From contig JAAZIW010000221.1 in the NCBI GenBank assembly GCA_012800665.1, forward strand, positions 1-17,375: 17,375 bases of DNA, read 5' to 3'. The position numbers and the translations under genes were made by a program. Of the stretch, positions 8,021 through 13,239 are shown in pieces. Each line of letters begins with the position of its first letter. Positions within the stretch are counted from its first letter, which is position 1. The notes beneath the pieces are model-generated. The model searched no databases and had not been told where the DNA came from. It saw only the letters and a program-made list of their open reading frames with translations. Source of the DNA: Rikenellaceae bacterium (GTDB lineage Bacteria; Bacteroidota; Bacteroidia; Bacteroidales; UBA932).

Positions 8021-9457
8021 TTATTCTTTGGCGAAGCCGAAGAAGCCAATCTTACCGTTGGGATGTATGCCCTCAATATAAACATTGCGCTTACTCTTCT
8101 TCGCAAGTTCCACTATATCTTGAGGTGTACCTACGGCCTGGTCGTTCACATAGAGTATAATGAAACCCTCCGGAACTCCCGATTCGGCCAACTTGCCGCT
8201 GCCCGAACTTACTACTTCGACACCCTGTTTGAGGCCGAATGCGGCAAGACTTTGTTGCGGTGCGCTGCGGAGTGTGCCTCCATAAAAAGCAACGCTGCCG
8301 TCTTCTGTAACCACTCCGGTTGCCTCAACGGTTCCCTGGAATTGTACTTTAAGGTCTTTGGTCTTGCCGTCGCGAAGTATGGTAATCACGGCTTTATCGC
8401 CGGGATGGTAGCTGTTTACTTTGGCCTGTACGCTGGAAGGGGTTGTAATTTTGCTATCGTCTATCTTTACGATTATATCGCCTTCCTTCATGCCCGCCTT
8501 TTCGGCAGCGCTTCCCTTGGTAACCTCGTTAACATATACGCCCTTTAACGAAGAAAGTTTCATTTTATCAGCCATTTCTTGAGTTATTCCACTCATTGCT
8601 ATTCCGAGTTTCGCGCGTTTTACACTGCCGAAGTCAATCAGGTCGCCCACAATCTTCTTTACAATATTACTGGGAACTGCGAAAGAATAGCCTGCATAAG
8701 AGCCTGTCCTTGAAACTATTGCGGTGTTGATACCTACAAGTTCACCCTTTTTGTTCACAAGAGCGCCGCCGGAGTTACCGGGATTCACAGCGGCGTCAGT
8801 CTGAATGAAAGATTCGATTTTGAATTCACCCTGCATATTCGGCATGCTGCGCCCCTTGGCTGAAACTATTCCGGCAGTAATGGTTCCGCGGAGCTCCTCT
8901 CCGAGCGGAGAACCTATTGCCAGCACCCATTCGCCAAGACGCAGGGCATCGCTGTCGCCGAAGGGGACAACGGGCAAGCCTTCCGCTTCTATCTTAAGCA
9001 GAGCCACATCGGTGGGAGGATCGCTTCCTATTAATTTGGCGGGATAGCTTTTATTATTGTTAAGCGTAATCTCTATCTTATCTGCTCCGGCCACGACATG
9101 ATTATTTGTAACTATATAGCCGTCGGGCCTGATTATAACGCCTGAGCCGCTCACCTGCCTCTCTTGAGGAATATCGAAGAAATAGCGGAACATCGGAGGC
9201 AGATTATTCAATTGGTCTGAGGTTCTTAATCCCACTTTTACAAATACAACTGCATCGGCAGATGATTCTGCCGCAAAAGTCAGGTCGGGATAGTCGCTGT
9301 CTGCCAAATTGACAGTACGAACCACACTGCCGTCGATTGAATAAGTTGTGGCTGTTTCGGCCGCTCTCGCCTTTGGAGATGCGGTCTTAACTATAAAAAC
9401 TGCCACTAAAGCGCTGCAAAGCACTGAAATGATAGTAGTAATAAATTCTTTTTTCAT
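8021..9457 (-). CDS. degQ: Do/DegQ (HtrA) family periplasmic serine protease
   Basis: 478-residue envelope protease/chaperone for misfolded proteins. The N-terminal signal peptide or anchor (MKKEFITTIISVLCSALVAV) is followed by the trypsin-like domain, with catalytic His120 (TNNHVVAG), Asp150 (PPTDVALLKI) and Ser229 (NPGNSGGALV) all present. PDZ1 covers ~278-375 (GVYVNEVTKGSAAEKAGMKEGD). PDZ2 (~400-478) is degenerate but retains the overall pattern. The LA loop region contains a FRYFFDIP segment, like other Do proteases. It is the first gene of the minus-strand cluster, divergent from dnaN across 119 bp, and directly precedes rpoD. I could not find an exact TAnnTTTG on this strand in that gap, so its promoter is not assigned. 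Confidence 0.96.
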   Translation of the reverse strand: MKKEFITTIISVLCSALVAVFIVKTASPKARAAETATTYSIDGSVVRTVNLADSDYPDLTFAAESSADAVVFVKVGLRTSDQLNNLPPMFRYFFDIPQERQVSGSGVIIRPDGYIVTNNHVVAGADKIEITLNNNKSYPAKLIGSDPPTDVALLKIEAEGLPVVPFGDSDALRLGEWVLAIGSPLGEELRGTITAGIVSAKGRSMPNMQGEFKIESFIQTDAAVNPGNSGGALVNKKGELVGINTAIVSRTGSYAGYSFAVPSNIVKKIVGDLIDFGSVKRAKLGIAMSGITQEMADKMKLSSLKGVYVNEVTKGSAAEKAGMKEGDIIVKIDDSKITTPSSVQAKVNSYHPGDKAVITILRDGKTKDLKVQFQGTVEATGVVTEDGSVAFYGGTLRSAPQQSLAAFGLKQGVEVVSSGSGKLAESGVPEGFIILYVNDQAVGTPQDIVELAKKSKRNVYIEGIHPNGKIGFFGFAKE

Positions 9458-9541
9458 ATTTTATTGTTTTTATTGATTCCTGCTTGAATTAGCCGAGTAA
9501 TAAAAAATCAAAAGATATGCCAAATTCTAAAATTAAATAGG

Positions 9542-9549
9542 TATATTTG
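9542..9549 (+). promoter_or_regulatory. Bacteroidota -7 promoter element (TAnnTTTG) for dnaN
   Basis: TATATTTG matches the phylum consensus TAnnTTTG exactly and lies 27 bp before the dnaN start. No clear -33 TTTG is present at the usual distance upstream. The predicted transcript start is near 9553, giving a ~24 nt A-rich leader (AAAAAGAAAGAAAACAT) with no strong Shine-Dalgarno, as is usual for this group. Confidence 0.65.
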
Positions 9550-9576
9550 CAATCCGACTAAAAAGAAAGAAAACAT

Positions 9577-10695
9577 ATGGAATTCAACGTTTCAAGCGCA
9601 GAACTGCTCAAAGGCATGATGGACGTCTCAAAGGCTGTCCCGGTAAAAACCGCTCTCCCGATTTTGGAATACTTCCTGTTTGTGCTCAATGGCGACAAAC
9701 TCGAAATTACAGCCTCCGATCAGGAACTCACTCTCCGCACGGTGGTTAAGGTGGATTCAAAAGAAGATGGCAGCCTTACCGCACCGGCCGGTCAATTAAT
9801 CGCCCTTTTCAAGGCTTTGCCGGATCAACCTGTCACCATTCGCACTACAGGAGAAAGCTCTTTCGAATGCATTTGGAGCAATGGTAATTCCACTCTTCCC
9901 TACTTCCCCGCAGCAGATTATCCCGAAATCAAAGGCGTTGGTGAAGATGCCTTGGAGGTAAACTTTCCGGCCAATACCATAATTGAGGGAACCTCAAGCA
10001 CAATATACGCCACAGCCGATGATGAAATGCGCCCTGTGATGAACGGAATTTTCTTTGACATCTCACCCGAAAGCACCACTCTCGTAGCTTCCGACTCGCA
10101 CAAACTCATCTGCTACACCACCCCGGATGTAAAGGCAAGCGAAACGGCATCTTTCATTCTTCATAAAAAGCCGGCCGGAGTGCTTCGCAACACGGTTTCC
10201 AAAGAAGATGAAAACGTAAATATAAAATTTGACTCCTCAAACGCAGTGTTCTCTTTCGGCCAAACCACAATGATTTGCCGTTTGGTAGTGGGCAAATATC
10301 CAAGATACCGCGATGTAATACCGCAGAACAACAGCAATGTGCTCAAAATCGACCGCGAACAGCTGCTCAGCACCTTGCGCCGTGTGAGTGTTTTTGCAAA
10401 CAAAGCTTCCAACCATATAAAATTTGACATTAAAGAAGGCCAGTTGGAACTTACCGCTCAAGACCTCGGCTTTAATATTGCCGCCTATGAAAAGCTCACC
10501 TGTGACTATTCAGGAGACGAGCTTACAATAGGCTTCAAGTCTTCTTTCCTCATGGATATCCTCTCCAATATGAACTGCAACACCATAGTCTTCAAATTTG
10601 CTGATGCCCGCCGTGCAGCCCTCATAGTTCCCGCAGAGGAAGAAGCTGAAAGCGAAAAGCTTTGCGGCATTCTCATGCCCATAATGGTTTCGTAG
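9577..10695 (+). CDS. dnaN: DNA polymerase III beta subunit (sliding clamp)
   Basis: 372-residue cytoplasmic clamp that encircles DNA and tethers the replicative polymerase, MutS, ligase and others. Length and the three repeated clamp domains (~1-120, ~125-245, ~250-372) are normal. Supporting segments are SKAVPVKTALPILEYFLF (18-35), FPAADYPEI, ATADDEMRPVMNGIFFDI in domain 2, and the C-terminal GILMPIMVS, where the equivalent of the E. coli MPMRL tail forms part of the peptide-binding pocket. It heads a three-gene plus-strand cluster, with the exonuclease starting 4 nt after its stop. No dnaA or obvious origin lies next to it. Confidence 0.98.
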   Translation: MEFNVSSAELLKGMMDVSKAVPVKTALPILEYFLFVLNGDKLEITASDQELTLRTVVKVDSKEDGSLTAPAGQLIALFKALPDQPVTIRTTGESSFECIWSNGNSTLPYFPAADYPEIKGVGEDALEVNFPANTIIEGTSSTIYATADDEMRPVMNGIFFDISPESTTLVASDSHKLICYTTPDVKASETASFILHKKPAGVLRNTVSKEDENVNIKFDSSNAVFSFGQTTMICRLVVGKYPRYRDVIPQNNSNVLKIDREQLLSTLRRVSVFANKASNHIKFDIKEGQLELTAQDLGFNIAAYEKLTCDYSGDELTIGFKSSFLMDILSNMNCNTIVFKFADARRAALIVPAEEEAESEKLCGILMPIMVS

Positions 10696-10699
10696 CATC

Positions 10700-11638
10700 A
10701 TGGAACTCAATCTGCAGAGACCCCTTCTTTTCTTCGATATAGAGAGTACGGGTCTTGATATTCCCACGGAATCGATAATAGAACTCTGTTTTGTAAAAGT
10801 CTTCCCCGGCAATCCTGATCCCAAGGTAAAAACCTGGAAAATCAAACCCTGGGACTACGAAAACAATAAACAAAGACCTGTCAGCCCTGAAGCGTCCGCC
10901 ATTAACGGCATAACTGACGATATGCTCACCGGCTGCCCAAGATTCATAGATGTCGCTCCAGAAATCGTAGAGTGGCTGCGGGGCTCTGACCTCGCGGGCT
11001 TCAATGCCGCCAAATTCGACCTCCCTCTGCTGGTTGAAGAAATAGAAAGAGTAAAAGACTGTATCAAAAATCCCAAGGCTTTGGAGGCGGACAAACAAAA
11101 GGCTCAAGAAATGCTGTCTGCAATAGAAATAGATCTCCACGAGCCCGTAATGGTGGATGTGCAGAACATTTATCACGCCATGGAGCCTCGCAATCTCAAG
11201 GCTGCCTATCGTTTCTATTGCAGAAAAGAATTGGACAATGCCCATAGCGCCGAGGCGGACACGCTTGCCACCTATGAGGTGTTGAAAGGCCAGTTGGATA
11301 TGTACCGGGAGCTGAAAAACGACATCTCTTCCATGGGCGCTTTCGCAGGCAAAAAATATGTTGATTTTTCGGGACGGCTAATCTATGACGACAGCGGACT
11401 CAAAGACCCCTCACACATTCTCATAAATTTCGGCAAGCACAAAGATAAAAGCGCCCGCGAAGTTTTTGAAAAGGAGCCCTCATATTTTACCTGGGTGGAA
11501 AACGGCAGTTTTCCACTCGACACCAAGGCTCAATTTGCACGTATCCGCAAAGAGTTGGAGGCCGAAAAGAGCGGTCCTGCAAGCCAGGAGGCCCTGAACG
11601 GGCTAAAGGAGAAGTGGAGCGGCGACACTCTGTTCTAA
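10700..11638 (+). CDS. DnaQ/ExoX-like DEDDh 3'-5' exonuclease
   Basis: 312-residue cytoplasmic exonuclease with all DEDDh residues: Asp13 and Glu15 (FFDIESTG), Asp107 (GFNAAKFDLPLL), His182 and Asp187 (NAHSAEADTLATYEVL). The C-terminal part (~240-280, INFGKHKDKSAREVF...YFTWV) matches the ExoX-like C-terminal module found in Bacteroidota versions of this enzyme. Placement 4 nt after dnaN is a conserved pairing in Bacteroidales as I remember it, and suggests a role with the clamp in proofreading or repair. Between motifs II and III there is a charged segment (~118-147, many Lys/Glu/Asp) that appears about 25 residues longer than in Bacteroides homologues I recall. The final ~20 residues look disordered. 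It may not be the dedicated polymerase III epsilon subunit. Confidence 0.93.
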   Translation: MELNLQRPLLFFDIESTGLDIPTESIIELCFVKVFPGNPDPKVKTWKIKPWDYENNKQRPVSPEASAINGITDDMLTGCPRFIDVAPEIVEWLRGSDLAGFNAAKFDLPLLVEEIERVKDCIKNPKALEADKQKAQEMLSAIEIDLHEPVMVDVQNIYHAMEPRNLKAAYRFYCRKELDNAHSAEADTLATYEVLKGQLDMYRELKNDISSMGAFAGKKYVDFSGRLIYDDSGLKDPSHILINFGKHKDKSAREVFEKEPSYFTWVENGSFPLDTKAQFARIRKELEAEKSGPASQEALNGLKEKWSGDTLF

Positions 11639-11660
11639 AAAAGACATTCAGTTCTAAAAC

Positions 11661-12233
11661 ATGAATATACTGGTATGCACGGCAGATAGTTTGGTATATG
11701 CCAGACCTGACAGTTCTTGGAATAGAAAGAGCGAGGACTTTTATGCCCCCGACTTCATCGACTATCTCTCGTTCACTCCGGTCCTGTACGCACATATCTC
11801 ACATGCAGGAAAATGCATTGGGGAAAGTTTCGCCCCCCGCTACTACGATGCCGTCGGCTATGGCATGCTGCTTTATGCACAGCCCTTCAAGGGATTAGCC
11901 TCCTTTGCAGCATCAGCCTGTTTGGACGGAACTTCATTTTTGCCGGAACTATCCTTAGAGAGCAGTATTCACCAAGGTTTTTTAAGTATAAAGCGCTATA
12001 TGGCAGACAAGGCAGAAGCTGAAACTTTATTCCGATTTCCGGAAAGAGAGCCGGATGCCATCCATAAGGCAATTGCCGCAGCCACACGCTCCTGCCTTGT
12101 CCGGCGAGGAGACCTCATTTGTTTGGAACTCACCCCATTGCTGCCCTTGTGCTCAAGGAAAGATGAGCCTTGCCGTATCGAGCTTTCATCTGAAAGCAAA
12201 ATAATTCAGAGTTTCAAAATCATTTTCGCTTGA
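11661..12233 (+). CDS. Degenerate fumarylacetoacetate hydrolase (FAH)-fold protein, probable pseudoenzyme
   Basis: 190-residue protein. I recognise it as a diverged relative of the FAH/YcgM family by a nearly gap-free match, from memory, to Bacteroidota FAH proteins. FYAPDF (27-32), GKCIGESFAPRYYDAVGYG (50-68), CLDGTSFLP (87-95) and the C-terminal RRGDLI (148-153) and SFKI (184-187) align with FYYPDF, GKHIQEKFAHKYYDAIGLG, FNGSAP, KKGDLI and DFKI. The three metal ligands of the family (ExE and D) fall on Thr39, Val41 and Pro75, and the usual active-site Lys on Ala86. About 15 N-terminal residues including the catalytic NYxxH region are also missing. It is probably not a hydrolase. The frame is intact over 190 codons, so it is a retained gene rather than a fresh pseudogene. 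It starts 22 nt after the exonuclease and overlaps the convergent DUF3108 gene by 14 bp. Confidence 0.7.
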   Translation: MNILVCTADSLVYARPDSSWNRKSEDFYAPDFIDYLSFTPVLYAHISHAGKCIGESFAPRYYDAVGYGMLLYAQPFKGLASFAASACLDGTSFLPELSLESSIHQGFLSIKRYMADKAEAETLFRFPEREPDAIHKAIAAATRSCLVRRGDLICLELTPLLPLCSRKDEPCRIELSSESKIIQSFKIIFA

Positions 12234-12990
12234 AACTATCCGGAAGAAGTCGGATAACCACACGGCCAAGACGCATGGGGGCATCGAAATAAACCGGCAA
12301 AAGGGAACCTCCCTCATCAGTGGCATAGACAGATATATCGCTTTTGGTATCAAAGGTATTGCCGGTGCTTACTTTTATAAGAAACCTATGTGTGGAGAGA
12401 TTACCCAAGCCCTTCACATTCAGGCGTTCTATACCGACATATTTAAAGCCGATGTTTTCTATATTATCACCTACGGCAAGTTTGACACTAAAAGAAGAGC
12501 CGGCAAGCAGCTTTGATACATCGATATTGTGGAAAAAGAAGAAAAGGGTCGGAACATCCAGAAGCCCGTCTTCGATTTCGAACTCCTTATGCGAAACTTT
12601 TTCATTCACATCAATGGTCATGCGGAGTTTGCCCTCCTCCCAATCATACTCGTAGCTCTCTCCCCCCTCGAACTTACCCTCTACAGCTTTGCGAAAGGAT
12701 TTGATGGGACGCATATCGGAGGGAGAAAACCATGACTGAAAATCTTCGCGTATCTTTATTATAGCTTCACAAAACTTGGCGCTTCTGCCATATATGCGGG
12801 CTTTGTATGCCGGAACGCCTTGCAGCGAAGTGGAATCCACTGACCAATATGCCCTGGCGACATCTGCATTGAGCAGACCCCATTTATAATGTACTATATA
12901 TACCTGATCTTCGCCCGTGCCTATGTTTACATTTGACTTCATAGGCAGAGTCAGCGCAAGCAGAGAAAACAAAATGCCGGAAACATTCAT
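12220..12990 (-). CDS. DUF3108 domain protein, probably exported
   Basis: 256-residue protein matching the DUF3108 pattern: YIVHYKWGLLNADVARAYW near the start, a central beta-rich region (SFRKAVEGKFEGGESYEYDW, LLDVPTLFFFFHN), a conserved-looking SDISVYATDEGGSLLPVYFDAPMRLGRVVIRL at the end. DUF3108 proteins are usually periplasmic and of unknown role. The N-terminus MNVSGILFSLLALTLP is short and hydrophobic but has no positive n-region, so it is a poor signal peptide. Met17 is a possible alternative start and would remove it. A TAGATTTG box only 4 bp upstream of the annotated ATG means that the transcript would start at or next to the first codon. The gene overlaps the convergent FAH-like gene by 14 bp at its 3' end. 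Confidence 0.82.
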   Translation of the reverse strand: MNVSGILFSLLALTLPMKSNVNIGTGEDQVYIVHYKWGLLNADVARAYWSVDSTSLQGVPAYKARIYGRSAKFCEAIIKIREDFQSWFSPSDMRPIKSFRKAVEGKFEGGESYEYDWEEGKLRMTIDVNEKVSHKEFEIEDGLLDVPTLFFFFHNIDVSKLLAGSSFSVKLAVGDNIENIGFKYVGIERLNVKGLGNLSTHRFLIKVSTGNTFDTKSDISVYATDEGGSLLPVYFDAPMRLGRVVIRLLPDSFKRK

Positions 12991-12994
12991 AGTG

Positions 12995-13002
12995 CAAATC
13001 TA
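12995..13002 (-). promoter_or_regulatory. Possible -7 element (TAGATTTG) for the DUF3108 gene
   Basis: On the minus strand TAGATTTG matches TAnnTTTG and ends 4 bp before the DUF3108 ATG. A TTTG at 13025-13028 (minus strand) lies 22 bp upstream and could be a -33 box, though this spacing is slightly long. Transcription would begin around 12991, giving a leaderless or near-leaderless mRNA. Confidence 0.45.
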
Positions 13003-13016
13003 ATCAAAAATATTGC

Positions 13017-13024
13017 TATCTTTG
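13017..13024 (+). promoter_or_regulatory. Bacteroidota -7 promoter element (TATCTTTG) for tRNA-Thr and probably the riboswitch operon
   Basis: TATCTTTG is an exact TAnnTTTG match 10 bp before the mature tRNA 5' end. The predicted start is near 13028, leaving a ~7 nt leader for RNase P to remove. A consensus -33 TTTG is not evident. No exact TAnnTTTG occurs between here and the receptor start codon, so this is the best candidate promoter for the downstream riboswitch and receptor as well. Confidence 0.7.
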
Positions 13025-13034
13025 CAAACCAAAT

Positions 13035-13107
13035 GCCACTTTAGCTCAGTTGGTAGAGCGGCGCATTCGTAACGCGCAGGTCACAAGTTCAAGCCTTGTA
13101 AGTGGCT
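13035..13107 (+). tRNA. tRNA-Thr (anticodon CGU)
   Basis: A full 73-nt cloverleaf can be folded by eye. Acceptor stem GCCACTT (13035-13041) pairs with AAGTGGC (13100-13106). D stem GCTC/GAGC is 13044-13047 with 13056-13059. The anticodon stem is 13061-13065 with 13073-13077, loop TTCGTAA, anticodon CGT at 13068-13070 with T33 before it. T stem ACAAG/CTTGT is 13083-13087 with 13095-13099, loop TTCAAGC. The last anticodon-stem pair (A-C, next to the loop) is a mismatch. The discriminator is T and CCA is not encoded, so it must be added after processing. It reads the codon ACG. The TPP aptamer begins only 11 nt after its 3' end. Confidence 0.95.
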
Positions 13108-13118
13108 CAAATACAAAA

Positions 13119-13192
13119 TTTGCGGGGGTGCCGTTACGGCTGAGATTATACCCTAAGAACCTGACAAGGATAATGCCTTCGTAGGGAGCAAA
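13119..13192 (+). promoter_or_regulatory. TPP (thiamin pyrophosphate) riboswitch aptamer
   Basis: All five THI-element helices are present. P1 is TTTGC 13119-13123 with GCAAA 13188-13192. P2 is GGGT 13126-13129 with ACCC 13150-13153. P3 is GCCG 13130-13133 with CGGC 13137-13140. P4 is CCT 13160-13162 with AGG 13183-13185. P5 is AAGG 13166-13169 with CCTT 13176-13179. The conserved CTGAGA (13140-13145), GAACCTGA (13157-13164) and GGATAATGCC (13168-13177) are intact. P3 is short. The aptamer senses TPP and should repress the downstream outer-membrane receptor when thiamin is plentiful, a known type of regulation in Bacteroidota. The extra GCGGGG at 13122-13127 overlaps P1 and P2 and belongs to the switching mechanism. 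Confidence 0.95.
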
Positions 13193-13196
13193 GAAG

Positions 13197-13239
13197 CCCC
13201 GCATATAATTATATTTAATTATGCGAGGTTTTTTATTTT
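13197..13239 (+). terminator. Riboswitch expression platform: hairpin over the start codon followed by a T run
   Basis: CCCCGC (13197-13202) can pair with GCGAGG (13223-13228) with one C-A mismatch. After a 2-nt bulge, ATAATTA (13205-13211) pairs perfectly with TAATTAT (13216-13222), closing a TATT loop. The ATG (13221-13223) lies inside the stem, and TTTTTTATTTT follows at 13229-13239. The hairpin could therefore act as a sequestor of the start codon, an intrinsic terminator, or both. The same CCCCGC is perfectly complementary to GCGGGG at 13122-13127, giving a competing ligand-free helix. Caveat: the T run also encodes hydrophobic signal-peptide residues. Confidence 0.55.

Noticed and set aside
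9509..9529. Minus-strand near matches to TAnnTTTG upstream of degQ (TAGAATTTG, TATCTTTT)
   Set aside because: Each has one extra or one wrong base, so they were not called as promoters, although degQ must be transcribed from somewhere in this gap.
9458..9576. Replication origin next to dnaN
   Set aside because: The gap is short and AT-rich but contains no run of DnaA-box-like repeats and there is no dnaA gene nearby. In Bacteroidota dnaN is usually not at the origin.
11627..11660. GTTCTAAAA present twice around the exonuclease stop codon and before the FAH-like start
   Set aside because: Only two short copies in AT-rich sequence, with no further copies noticed; probably chance.
13115..13122. 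AAAATTTG as a separate promoter for the riboswitch
   Set aside because: The first base is off consensus (A for T), and transcription from it would start at about 13126, removing the 5' strand of P1 and part of the switch sequence.
13122..13202. GCGGGG/CCCCGC read as aptamer helix P1
   Set aside because: It would leave a 10-nt extension after the conserved GTAGGGA and would use up P2 bases. TTTGC/GCAAA at 13119-13123/13188-13192 sits exactly where P1 should, so the GC-rich pairing is better explained as the competing ligand-free helix.
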